Assembly (NCBI GenBank): GCA_965284645.1 | Contig: OZ260106.1 | Location: forward strand, 1,178,001-1,242,000 | DNA length: 64,000 bases | Direction of reading: 5' to 3' | Source of the DNA: JAIBAJ01 sp965284645 | GTDB taxonomy: Bacteria > Bacteroidota > Bacteroidia > JAIBAJ01 | Shown here: piece by piece, positions 8,814 through 16,993 of the stretch | Numbering within the stretch: the first letter of the stretch is position 1 | Layout: each line of letters begins with the position of its first letter | Translations under genes and position numbers: made by a program | Notes under the pieces: generated by a model | What the model saw: the letters and a program-made list of their open reading frames with translations, nothing else | Told to the model about the DNA's origin: nothing | Database searches by the model: none

Positions 8814-9206
8814 CTAAATTCTTAAAACTCTGAGTTCAATAAAACGTTTTGAGCTGGTCTTTTGGGAATGTAAATTCCAATCAGACCAAACAAACAATTG
8901 TGAAAAGCAAGCCGAAAAAGCAGCATGGATGATTGCATCCGAAAAGTCATTCTCTTCATCTAGGGTGTCATCATCCAAGCATTCCTCCCCTTCGCAAAGG
9001 GTTTCTGAAATGAAAGGAGTAGCGTTTTCACCTTTACTTACAACCTGTTTATCGCTGAAATAAGATTTGAAACTGCCTTCACTTGCAAGTGCCTTACCTA
9101 GAAAAGAAGCACTAAAAGTTAGAAGGAAAAGATAAAGTAAAGCCTTGTCCCAAAAGGTTTTTGACCTTTGTTTGGCATGGAATTTTTGGGACAATAGTTT
9201 ATACAT
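8814..9206 (-). CDS. small exported protein, unknown function
   Basis: 130 residues from the ATG at 9204-9206; this start lies 22 bases downstream of a -7 promoter box, which argues against the longer TTG start at 9230. There is an N-terminal basic segment and a hydrophobic helix (about 22-40, LLYLFLLTFSASFLGKALAS). The mature part has an acidic stretch with two Cys (CEGEECLDDDTLDEEND) and a Trp-containing C-terminus. No family is recognised. It is the first gene of the SulP-porin operon, so it may be an accessory envelope protein of that transport system. Confidence 0.5.
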   Translation of the reverse strand: MYKLLSQKFHAKQRSKTFWDKALLYLFLLTFSASFLGKALASEGSFKSYFSDKQVVSKGENATPFISETLCEGEECLDDDTLDEENDFSDAIIHAAFSACFSQLFVWSDWNLHSQKTSSKRFIELRVLRI

Positions 9207-9227
9207 GTAGGGAAGTATAATCGAAAG

Positions 9228-9235
9228 CAAATTTA
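9228..9235 (-). promoter_or_regulatory. -7 promoter box TAAATTTG
   Basis: Exact match to the Bacteroidota TAnnTTTG box on the minus strand, 22 bases upstream of the ATG of the small exported protein. It should drive the three-gene SulP-porin operon. Confidence 0.65.
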
Positions 9236-9408
9236 CAGGAGTTTTTCAATAAATGTTTCAGAATTTTCCTAAGAAATATTAATTTGATGCTTGAAATAGG
9301 GAAAGGCCGTTTCAGAAAGGATGACGGATAGTTTAATTGACAATGCTTCTTTGCAAAAAAAATCCCTTCATTTTTTGCAGGGAAGGTATAAAAATGGATT
9401 CTGCGATG

Positions 9409-9416
9409 TAACTTTG
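9409..9416 (+). promoter_or_regulatory. -7 promoter box TAACTTTG for nuoA
   Basis: Exact TAnnTTTG match 19 bases upstream of the nuoA ATG. A separate -33 element is not clear. Confidence 0.65.
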
Positions 9417-9435
9417 CGCCTCTTTAGAAAGAAAC

Positions 9436-9798
9436 ATGTCAACGCCATCCGATTTTCTACCAATTCTTTTTCAGCTTTTTGCGGCTTTGGGATTTGTGAT
9501 ATTAACCATTGGTGCAACCCATTTGTTAGGGCCAAAGCGCCATACTGAGGTTAAGAATGAAGTATTTGAGTGTGGGATCGAATCCGTGGGCGATGCACGT
9601 GCCCCATTTAGTATCAAGTACTTTTTGGTGGCCATTTTGTTTGTGTTGTTCGACGTGGAAGTAATCTTTATGTACCCCTGGGCCGTAAATTTTAAGGCCT
9701 TAGGTATACAGGGATTGGTTGAAATGTTCATGTTTATGGCCCTGTTGTTGTTGGGCTTTTTCTATATCATTAAAAAAGGTGCTTTAAAGTGGGAATAA
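9436..9798 (+). CDS. nuoA: NADH-quinone oxidoreductase subunit A
   Basis: 120 residues, the usual length for NuoA. There are three membrane helices (about 8-30, 60-82, 92-113). The conserved loop FECGIES has Cys46, and the acidic FDVE motif at 72-75 lies in the second helix. NuoA is a membrane subunit of respiratory complex I that helps form the quinone-site loop region. It is first in a nuoABCD run with its own promoter box. The start ATG is supported by the box 19 bases upstream. Confidence 0.95.
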   Translation: MSTPSDFLPILFQLFAALGFVILTIGATHLLGPKRHTEVKNEVFECGIESVGDARAPFSIKYFLVAILFVLFDVEVIFMYPWAVNFKALGIQGLVEMFMFMALLLLGFFYIIKKGALKWE

Positions 9799-9859
9799 TC
9801 CCCAAAACCATACACCAACCGAAAAAAGCAATCGAAAATCGGTTTTAGTAATCAAAATT

Positions 9860-10432
9860 ATGGGTGCAGAAAAAATTAACCAAACTTTACCTTCAGGTAT
9901 CAAACTAGTAGGCAGCCCGGACGGGATAGAAGGTCCGGGATTCTTTGCTACCAACCTCGATAAAGTAGTAGGGATGGCCAGAAAAAATTCTATTTGGCCC
10001 TTACCATTTGCTACATCCTGCTGTGGTATCGAATTTATGGCAACCATGGGAGCACATTACGATTTGGGCCGATTTGGCTCTGAACGTTTGAGTTTTTCCC
10101 CTCGCCAGGCAGACCTATTGATGGTCATGGGAACCATTGCAAAGAAAATGGCCCCAATTCTTCGTCAAGTTTACGAGCAAATGGCTGAACCTAGATGGGT
10201 TATCGCCGTGGGTGCTTGTGCCTCAAGTGGAGGTATATTCGACACCTACAGCGTTTTGCAGGGTATCGATAAAGTAATTCCAGTCGATGTTTATGTCCCA
10301 GGTTGTCCTCCACGCCCAGAACAAATTATTGACGGCGTACTGAAAATCCAGCAATTGGTTGAAAGCGAATCTTTAAGTAGAAGAGAATCGCCAGAATATA
10401 AAGCTAGACTTGCCCAATACGGCATTGAATAA
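9860..10432 (+). CDS. nuoB: NADH-quinone oxidoreductase subunit B
   Basis: 190 residues. The four ligands of the N2 [4Fe-4S] cluster are visible: the tandem Cys54-Cys55 (ATSCCGIEF), Cys120 (GACASSGG) and Cys149 (VPGCPPRPE). This cluster passes electrons to quinone. It lies 61 bases after nuoA and 16 bases before the nuoC ATG, in the standard bacterial order. The sequence is complete and has no odd features. Confidence 0.96.
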   Translation: MGAEKINQTLPSGIKLVGSPDGIEGPGFFATNLDKVVGMARKNSIWPLPFATSCCGIEFMATMGAHYDLGRFGSERLSFSPRQADLLMVMGTIAKKMAPILRQVYEQMAEPRWVIAVGACASSGGIFDTYSVLQGIDKVIPVDVYVPGCPPRPEQIIDGVLKIQQLVESESLSRRESPEYKARLAQYGIE

Positions 10433-10448
10433 ATTCCAAAACAGTTCC

Positions 10449-10970
10449 ATGAGCTTAACAAACGAAACCGTTGGACAGAAATTAACCGAGAAATTCGGTG
10501 ATGCTATCCTTGGCGAAGAACAACAGTTCGATTTTCATATCTGGACAGTGAAAAGGGATAAGATTTACGACATTATCCAATTCCTTTACGAAGATGAAAG
10601 TCTACAATATCAATTTCTAACCACGCTTTGCGGCATTCATTATCCCGATAACACACCGGATAAAACCATGTGTATCATGTACCAATTGCACAACCTTCCT
10701 GAGAATCACCGCATTCGATTGAAAGTGTATTTTTCGGAAAATGATAAGGTAATGCCAACGATTACTCCAATATTCAGAACCTCAAACTGGATGGAAAGAG
10801 AAGCGTTTGACTTTTATGGGGTGGTATTTAAAGGCCATCCAAACCTCAAAAAGATTCTCAACATGGAAGAACAGACTGATTTTCCTATGTTGAAGTATTT
10901 TCCATTGGAAGATCCAACCCGCGACGATAAAGACGATACCATGTTTGGTAGAAAAATGTTCAACGCTTAA
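10449..10970 (+). CDS. nuoC: NADH-quinone oxidoreductase subunit C
   Basis: 173 residues from the ATG at 10449; an open frame extends to a TTG at 10410 inside nuoB, but the ATG fits family length better. The complex I 30-kDa signature is present near residues 115-135 (MEREAFDFYGVVFKGHPN), and the C-terminus carries the LEDPTRDDKDD segment. NuoC is a peripheral-arm subunit that packs on NuoB and NuoD. It is a separate protein here, not fused to NuoD as in enterobacteria. Confidence 0.94.
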   Translation: MSLTNETVGQKLTEKFGDAILGEEQQFDFHIWTVKRDKIYDIIQFLYEDESLQYQFLTTLCGIHYPDNTPDKTMCIMYQLHNLPENHRIRLKVYFSENDKVMPTITPIFRTSNWMEREAFDFYGVVFKGHPNLKKILNMEEQTDFPMLKYFPLEDPTRDDKDDTMFGRKMFNA

Positions 10971-11006
10971 GTTTTCTAAATCTCATTCTCAATCCAGCAT
11001 AAATCG

Positions 11007-12215
11007 ATGAGCAAGGCAGTTACCGAACCAATTAAGGACGAGAAAGTTTATTCTACCCTTAATCTTGGTCCAACCCATCCCGCAACCCATGGTATTTTTC
11101 AAAACGTTCTGAAAATGGACGGCGAAATCATCATGGACAGTGAGGCTACGATTGGCTATATACACCGCGCATTTGAGAAAATCGCCGAAAGAAGGCCTTA
11201 TTATCAAATCACCACGCTAACCGACCGTTTAAACTATTGTTCTTCGCCTATCAACAACATGGGCTGGGAAATGACCGTTGAAAAATTGTTGGGTGTGGAA
11301 ATCCCGAAACGAGTGGATTACATGCGTGTAATCGTTATGGAAATGGCACGCTTAGCCGATCATATCGTTTGCAATACCGTTATTGGTGTGGATACAGGAG
11401 CCCTTTCCGGCTTCGTTTACATGTTTCAATGGCGGGAGAAAATTTATGAATTTTATGAAGAAATATGTGGTGCCCGTTTAACCACTAATATTGGTCGTAT
11501 CGGAGGATTTGAACGTGATTTCTCTGAAAAAACCTGGAAACAAATCGATGAGTTTTTACTTGAGTTCCCAAAGGTCTTAAAGGAGTTTGAAGGCTTGTTG
11601 ATGCGCAACCGCATTTTCATGGATCGAACCAAAGGCGCTGGACCAATTTCACCAGAGTTGGCCTTAAACTATGGATTCACCGGCCCCAATTTGCGCGCCG
11701 CAGGAGTTGATTATGATGTAAGGGTTATGAATCCTTATGCCTCTTACCAAGATTTTGATTTTATTGTACCTGTTGGTACGAAAGGTGATACCTACGATCG
11801 CTTTTTGGTTCGCCAAGAAGAAATGTGGCAAAGTATGTCGATCATCAAACAAGCTGTACAAAAATTACAAAGCATGCCTGCTGGTCCTCACCATGCCGAT
11901 GTGCCCGAGTTCTATTTGCCTCCCAAAGAAGATGTGTACAACAACATGGAAGCACTGATTTACCATTTTAAAGTAATTATGGGTGAATTGGAAGTTCCAA
12001 AAGGAGAAGTATACCATAGCGTTGAGGGTGGAAATGGAGAACTTGGTTTTTACCTCATCAGCGACGGCGGCCGAAGCCCTTTCCGATTGCATTTCCGTAG
12101 ACCTTGTTTTATTTATTACCAAGGCTATGCCGATATGATCAAAGGGTCGATGCTTTCCGATGCCATCCTTACCCTTTCCAGCATGAATGTTATTGCTGGT
12201 GAGCTGGATGCTTAA
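11007..12215 (+). CDS. nuoD: NADH-quinone oxidoreductase subunit D
   Basis: 402 residues, full length for the 49-kDa subunit. The quinone-cavity motif GPTHPATHG is at residues 21-29, and the family segments ATIGYIHRAFEKIAE and RIGGFERDFSE follow. The C-terminus ends in ...MNVIAGELDA, close to the family end. It helps form the quinone chamber with NuoB. In most Bacteroidota nuoE onwards follow, but here the next gene, 14 bases on, is a cytochrome P450. Confidence 0.95.
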   Translation: MSKAVTEPIKDEKVYSTLNLGPTHPATHGIFQNVLKMDGEIIMDSEATIGYIHRAFEKIAERRPYYQITTLTDRLNYCSSPINNMGWEMTVEKLLGVEIPKRVDYMRVIVMEMARLADHIVCNTVIGVDTGALSGFVYMFQWREKIYEFYEEICGARLTTNIGRIGGFERDFSEKTWKQIDEFLLEFPKVLKEFEGLLMRNRIFMDRTKGAGPISPELALNYGFTGPNLRAAGVDYDVRVMNPYASYQDFDFIVPVGTKGDTYDRFLVRQEEMWQSMSIIKQAVQKLQSMPAGPHHADVPEFYLPPKEDVYNNMEALIYHFKVIMGELEVPKGEVYHSVEGGNGELGFYLISDGGRSPFRLHFRRPCFIYYQGYADMIKGSMLSDAILTLSSMNVIAGELDA

Positions 12216-12229
12216 GCACTCCTAAACCC

Positions 12230-13591
12230 ATGGAAACAATCGTTTCGCCCAAACCACTGCCTGTCATTAAAGGCCATTGGTTACTAAAAAATGCCTTGGA
12301 GCTCAAGGCTGGAATGATTGAATTTTATGAGAAGTATACCAAGGAAAAGGGTGATATCTTCTTTGTCGACTCCCTGAAGGAGAAAATGGTCATCCTCGCC
12401 CATCCCGATTATGCAAAATATGTCCTTCAAGACAATAACAAAAACTATTCGAAAAGCTTTGCCTATGAGGTTTTGAAATTGTTTTTGGGAAATGGACTTT
12501 TAACCTCGGAAGGCGATTTTTGGTTAAAACAAAGACGCTTAGCCCAACCTGCTTTTCATAGGGAAAAACTGCAAAAGTTGGCCGAAAACATGATCAAATC
12601 CACCGATGATTATGTAGGTAAACTTCAGGAAAAGGCCAAAAATGGAAAAGCTTTCAATATCGGTCATGATTTCAATGCCTTGGCTTTGGATATTGTTTCA
12701 AGAGCCTTGTTCACTTCGGATATCTCCGGGGATATGAGCAAGGTGAGAACAAGCATGGATGTAGCCAATGAATTTGCTATTGGAAAAATTTTTGAACTTG
12801 TTCCTTGGCCTATGTGGGTTCCTCTGGCTTCCCACCTGAGGTTTCAAAAGGCATGCTCCGAGTTGGATAGTGTAATTCTAGGCATTATCAATAGCCGCAG
12901 AAAAAACCCTGGCCAATACCACGACCTTTTATCCATGCTAATGGAAACCAAGGACGAGGATACCGGTGAAACAATGACCGATACGCAATTAAGGGATGAG
13001 GCCATGACGATTTTCTTGGCAGGTCACGAAACCACAGCCATTGCCTTGAGTTGGTTCTTCTATTTAATGAGCGAGCATCCTGATTCCGTTGCAAAAATTC
13101 GATCGGAAGTGGATGAGGTATGCGGCAACGAACCGCTGCAGCCAAGCCATATTCATCAATTGAAATATACACGTATGGCAATCGATGAAAGTTTACGCTT
13201 GTATCCACCTGCATGGATAGTTGGCAGAAAAGCTATAACCGATGATGTGATTGGTGGATATCGAATTCCAGCCGGTTCAAATGTGATTGTTTTGCCCTAT
13301 GAATTACACCGCCATGCCGATTTTTGGGAGAAACCAAATGAATTTATTCCAGAAAGGTTCACTCCTGAAAAGGTTAAGGAAGTGCACAAGTTTGCCTATT
13401 TCCCTTTTGGCGGTGGACCAAGACAATGCATCGGAAATAACTTTGCCTTGATGGAAATGCAAATCATCATTGCTACTTTGCTGCGGAAATTTGAATTTAC
13501 TCGAACGTCCAATCATACCCCAGAAAAAGAACAATTGGTTACGCTTCGCATGAAAAATGGATTGGAAGTAACCGTAAAACCTATAGCCTAA
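12230..13591 (+). CDS. cytochrome P450
   Basis: 453 residues. The haem-binding loop FPFGGGPRQCIGNN places the thiolate Cys at residue 400. The I-helix oxygen-activation motif AGHETT is at 264-269, and the K-helix ExxR is at about 320-323 (ESLRLYPPAW). There is no N-terminal membrane anchor, so it is probably soluble. P450s insert oxygen into C-H bonds using electrons from a redox partner; no ferredoxin or reductase gene is next to it. It follows nuoD by 14 bases and precedes a nitronate monooxygenase by 3 bases, so it is read from the nuo promoter unless there is an internal one. The substrate cannot be inferred. Confidence 0.95.
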   Translation: METIVSPKPLPVIKGHWLLKNALELKAGMIEFYEKYTKEKGDIFFVDSLKEKMVILAHPDYAKYVLQDNNKNYSKSFAYEVLKLFLGNGLLTSEGDFWLKQRRLAQPAFHREKLQKLAENMIKSTDDYVGKLQEKAKNGKAFNIGHDFNALALDIVSRALFTSDISGDMSKVRTSMDVANEFAIGKIFELVPWPMWVPLASHLRFQKACSELDSVILGIINSRRKNPGQYHDLLSMLMETKDEDTGETMTDTQLRDEAMTIFLAGHETTAIALSWFFYLMSEHPDSVAKIRSEVDEVCGNEPLQPSHIHQLKYTRMAIDESLRLYPPAWIVGRKAITDDVIGGYRIPAGSNVIVLPYELHRHADFWEKPNEFIPERFTPEKVKEVHKFAYFPFGGGPRQCIGNNFALMEMQIIIATLLRKFEFTRTSNHTPEKEQLVTLRMKNGLEVTVKPIA

Positions 13592-13594
13592 CCT

Positions 13595-14593
13595 ATGAAA
13601 ACCACATTTACACAACAAGTTAATATTGAATTCCCCGTTATTATGGCACCTATGTTTCTTGTTTCTAACGAAGCAATGGTAAAAGCTGCCATGGATGAGG
13701 GGATAATGGGAACATTTCCAACCCTAAACTACCGCAATGATGGGGAATTGGAGAAAATTTTAGATAATTTGAATGCCCATAAAGCTGCCGGTGCTAAAGG
13801 TAGTTATGGTGTTAACTTGATCGTTCAAAAAACCAATCCCTTGTTTGATAAGCACATGGCAATTTGTGTAGCCAAAAAAGTGCCATTTTATATTACCTCC
13901 TTGGGAAGCCCGAAGGTGGTAATCGAAGAAGCTCATAAATATGGTGCGGTTGTTTACAGCGATGTTACCAACCTGGAACATGCCAAGAAATGCGCTGATT
14001 TGGGTGCCGATGGATTTATAGCAGTTGGTCAAGGCGCCGGAGGTCATGCTGGACCATTCCCCTTGCAACTACTCATTCCTTCCTTGAAAAAGGAATTTCC
14101 AAATATGCCTGTTGTTTCAGCTGGTGGCGTTTCTTCTGGTGCAGGTATTTTATCTATGGTCGCCTTAGGTGCCGCAGGCGTTTCTATCGGAACTCACTTT
14201 ATTGCCACAAAAGAAGCTGGGGTAAATGATGCCTACAAAAACGCAATTGTTGATGCTAAAATGGGCGATATTGTGATGACAAATAAAATTTCTGGAACGC
14301 CATGTGCCATTATTAATACACCTTATGCAAAGAAAATTGGCTACCAACAAAATTGGCTTGAACGCTCCTTAAGTACCAACCCAAGAACGAAGAAATACTT
14401 CAAAATGTTGGTTCAATTAAGAGGGATGCAAAAACTGGAACAATCCATAAAACCAGCGAATTATCAAACGTTGTGGTGTGCCGGACAAAGCGTTGAATTG
14501 ATCGATAAGGTGGCTACAGTCCAAGAGGTTATTCAATCCTATAAAAACGAGTTTGATTTGGCCTATGGAATCTTAAAAAACCAAGTAGACTAA
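13595..14593 (+). CDS. nitronate monooxygenase (2-nitropropane dioxygenase-like)
   Basis: 332 residues forming a TIM barrel. FMN-site features are PVIMAPM (14-20), the GGV of VVSAGGVSSGAG (176-185) and the phosphate-binding SIGTHF (197-202). The catalytic-type His is His151 in VGQGAGGHAG. The family oxidises alkyl nitronates, and related flavoproteins act as enoyl reductases, so the true substrate is open. It lies 3 bases after the P450 and its stop overlaps a weak hairpin. The short distance suggests an oxidative pair expressed with nuoABCD. Confidence 0.85.
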   Translation: MKTTFTQQVNIEFPVIMAPMFLVSNEAMVKAAMDEGIMGTFPTLNYRNDGELEKILDNLNAHKAAGAKGSYGVNLIVQKTNPLFDKHMAICVAKKVPFYITSLGSPKVVIEEAHKYGAVVYSDVTNLEHAKKCADLGADGFIAVGQGAGGHAGPFPLQLLIPSLKKEFPNMPVVSAGGVSSGAGILSMVALGAAGVSIGTHFIATKEAGVNDAYKNAIVDAKMGDIVMTNKISGTPCAIINTPYAKKIGYQQNWLERSLSTNPRTKKYFKMLVQLRGMQKLEQSIKPANYQTLWCAGQSVELIDKVATVQEVIQSYKNEFDLAYGILKNQVD

Positions 14594-14612
14594 GTGTAAA
14601 AATAACACTTTT
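14592..14612 (+). terminator. weak hairpin after nitronate monooxygenase gene
   Basis: AAGTGT and ACACTT form a six-pair stem with a 7-base loop followed by TT. Its position, overlapping the stop codon, suits a terminator, but the stem is AT-rich and the T-run is short. Confidence 0.3.
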
Positions 14613-14678
14613 AAGTAATTTAGATTTTTTCTTTCCTCAATCTTGCGTATTATTGCCACCTAATTCGAATAGAAAATC

Positions 14679-15134
14679 ATGGCTTCTGAAAAATCAAATG
14701 TAACAATCATTGATGATGATTTTATCTATGTTAAGGTGCTAAGTGAAAGACTTGGGCAAAACCCAAAGATTAAAGTTTCGCAATACGCCAGCGGTGAAGA
14801 TTGTTTAGCCAACATTGAACAAGCCGTTCCAAAAATCGTTATTACAGATTATTACCTGAATTCGCAAAATGTCAATGCTATCAACGGTTCAGAGTTGTTG
14901 AAACAGTTGCGTGTATTGTATCCAGGTTTAGCTGTGATTGTGCTTTCTGGTAGAGCCGATTTGACCTCAGCAAGCAAAACCCAAAGTTTATTCGATGCCT
15001 TGGAGAATAACCCTGCAGGAGTTCAAAAACTATTGGACGAGGGTGCCTTTTTCTATGTGATGAAAGACCGCAATGCTCCCAATAAAATTTATGAAATTGT
15101 GGATGTTTTGGTAAGAAAAGTTTATCTTAACTAA
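14679..15134 (+). CDS. single-domain response regulator
   Basis: 151 residues. The receiver fold has the acidic cluster Asp12-Asp14 (IIDDDF), phosphoacceptor Asp57 (VITDYYL), Ser90 of VLSGRAD and Lys129 (YVMKD). There is no output domain. An insert of about 20 residues (96-118, SASKTQSLFDALENNPAGVQ) separates the Ser and Lys motifs, longer than in standard receivers. It probably acts by protein contact, like CheY or Spo0F types. The nearest gene, 29 bases downstream, encodes a muramidase-like protein. No kinase is adjacent. Confidence 0.85.
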   Translation: MASEKSNVTIIDDDFIYVKVLSERLGQNPKIKVSQYASGEDCLANIEQAVPKIVITDYYLNSQNVNAINGSELLKQLRVLYPGLAVIVLSGRADLTSASKTQSLFDALENNPAGVQKLLDEGAFFYVMKDRNAPNKIYEIVDVLVRKVYLN

Positions 15135-15163
15135 GCATGTTCTTTTTTTGGAAGGAAGGATTA

Positions 15164-16390
15164 ATGCCCTTTTCAAAATTTCAAAAGCTTTACCTTTTAT
15201 TTTTCTGTTTTTCTGTTTTCACTACCGTTCATAGTGAGGCACAGGTGCTTTCTTATACCGAAGAAAGTGGCACCTTAAAAGAGGTAATTCGCACAGGTGC
15301 CGACCAAACTGAACTTTACTTGCCCCTGCTACAAGGTAAAAAGGTAGGATTGGTGGTAAATCCTACTTCTATCATTGGAAAACAGCATCTAGTGGATACC
15401 TTGCTTAAGCAGAGAATCAATATCCTCAAGGTTTTTGGTCCCGAGCATGGCTTTAGAGGTGAAGCCGATGCCGGTGAAAAAGTGAAAAGCGATGTCGATC
15501 CAAAAACAAAACTACCTACCATTTCTCTTTATGGGAAAAACAAGAAACCCAGCCAGGAACAATTAGCCGATTTGGATGTGGTTGTATTTGATATTCAGGA
15601 TGTTGGGTGTAGATTTTATACCTATATTTCAACCTTAACCTATGTTATGGAGGCTTGTGCTGAATATGGAAAAGAACTTGTCGTGCTCGACAGGCCAAAT
15701 CCCAATGGCAATTTTGTTGATGGACCAATTTTGGAAGAAAAATATAAATCATTTGTTGGATTGCATCCGGTTCCGATTGTACACGGTTGTACGATAGGGG
15801 AATACGCTCAAATGGTTAAAGGTGAAAAGTGGATAGCCAAAGCCGAACAACTCAAAATGACGATTATTAAAGTGAAAGGCTGGAACCATACCTTACCATA
15901 TACGCTTCCAGTAAAACCTTCACCAAACCTTCCTAATATGCAAGCCATTTGGTTGTATCCTTCCCTCTGTCTTTTCGAAGGAACCATGGTTAGTGTTGGA
16001 AGAGGCACTGATAAACCGTTTCAACTAATAGGCTATCCAAAAATGCCAGAAGGAAACTATTCCTTTACCCCAAAAAGCACTGCAGGCGCAAAATCTCCAC
16101 CCTACAAGGATACGCTTTGCAATGGTTTTTTGCTGGCAGAATTCTCGGAGAACTATATCCGGGATTTAAGACAATTATACCTTTTTTGGATTGTGGAGAC
16201 TTACAAACTTTGTATGCAAAAAGAGAAGTTTTTCAATTCCTATTTTGAAACATTAGCCGGAACAGCCCAATTGCGCAAACAAATCATGGAAGGTAAAACT
16301 GATCAGGAAATTCACCAATCTTGGCAAGAAGGCCTAGCAAGTTATAAAACCAAACGAAAAAAGTACTTGCTTTACACTGATTTCGAATGA
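15164..16390 (+). CDS. DUF1343 / NamZ-type exo-N-acetylmuramidase
   Basis: 408 residues from the ATG at 15164, which follows the purine-rich GGAAGGAAGG and gives a clean signal peptide (MPFSKFQKLYLLFFCFSVF...SEAQ). An ATG nine codons earlier (15137) is possible. Conserved DUF1343 segments are KVGLVVNPTSIIGKQH, KVFGPEHGFRGEADAGE, VVFDIQDVGCRFYTYI and VLDRPNPNG. The family includes NamZ, which removes N-acetylmuramic acid from the non-reducing ends of peptidoglycan fragments. Export to the periplasm fits cell-wall turnover. The last four bases overlap the next gene (ATGA), so the two are translationally coupled. Confidence 0.85.
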   Translation: MPFSKFQKLYLLFFCFSVFTTVHSEAQVLSYTEESGTLKEVIRTGADQTELYLPLLQGKKVGLVVNPTSIIGKQHLVDTLLKQRINILKVFGPEHGFRGEADAGEKVKSDVDPKTKLPTISLYGKNKKPSQEQLADLDVVVFDIQDVGCRFYTYISTLTYVMEACAEYGKELVVLDRPNPNGNFVDGPILEEKYKSFVGLHPVPIVHGCTIGEYAQMVKGEKWIAKAEQLKMTIIKVKGWNHTLPYTLPVKPSPNLPNMQAIWLYPSLCLFEGTMVSVGRGTDKPFQLIGYPKMPEGNYSFTPKSTAGAKSPPYKDTLCNGFLLAEFSENYIRDLRQLYLFWIVETYKLCMQKEKFFNSYFETLAGTAQLRKQIMEGKTDQEIHQSWQEGLASYKTKRKKYLLYTDFE

Positions 16391-16899
16391 GAAATACCTA
16401 TTCCAAAATATTGATTGTTTTTTTTCTGTCGTTTGGACTGGCGAATCCGGTGGGTGCCGATGTGGGACAAACCTTCGATTTAAAGGAGCAACGCAAAGCT
16501 ATTGTTGAAGGAAAAAAGGATAGCGCTTTCTTAAGTCTAAATAAGGTCGACCAATCAATCTTTCAAAGCTATGATGAAACGGTAAAGCGCCTTTCCGACT
16601 CAGAAAATAGGCTCGAACAAGGACAAAGGTTTCTGGTTTTGTTTGCCAGTTTGGCCCTTGTACTCTTAGTGTTGACGGCCTACCTTCTCTTTGTATTAAA
16701 CGAAAGGTTGAACCAGGTCACAGGAAGTCAAGCCAGCTTGGGAACTACACTTGCTGAATTATCCCTTTCCTTGCTTTTTCAAATACTTCCTTCCAAGGAG
16801 AGTTTGCAAAAAGGCAGGGGTGTTCATCTGATTATTTTCTTTTGCCTTATTGGGATGTTGGTTTCTATGGTAGGCTACTTATTGAACCTGATTTTTTAG
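16387..16899 (+). CDS. membrane protein, unknown function
   Basis: 170 residues. There is a signal-like segment (about 7-24, ILIVFFLSFGLANPVGA), a charged and probably helical region (35-80) and two membrane helices (about 81-107 and 147-169). The start overlaps the stop of the NamZ-like gene (ATGA), which suggests a functional or at least translational link. No family is recognised. It is not a known transporter or kinase fold. Confidence 0.6.
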   Translation: MRNTYSKILIVFFLSFGLANPVGADVGQTFDLKEQRKAIVEGKKDSAFLSLNKVDQSIFQSYDETVKRLSDSENRLEQGQRFLVLFASLALVLLVLTAYLLFVLNERLNQVTGSQASLGTTLAELSLSLLFQILPSKESLQKGRGVHLIIFFCLIGMLVSMVGYLLNLIF

Positions 16900-16961
16900 T
16901 CGTCCATTTACATCCCCTTTCCTTCCTGTTGAAAAATAATCCTTATTTTTTGCCTAGAATG

Positions 16962-16969
16962 TAGGTTTG
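16962..16969 (+). promoter_or_regulatory. -7 promoter box TAGGTTTG for proline dehydrogenase
   Basis: Exact TAnnTTTG match 24 bases before the ATG at 16994. The alternative TTG start at 16967 lies inside this box, which argues for the ATG. Confidence 0.6.
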
Positions 16970-16993
16970 GGCTATAGGTTTGCTCAAGATTTC

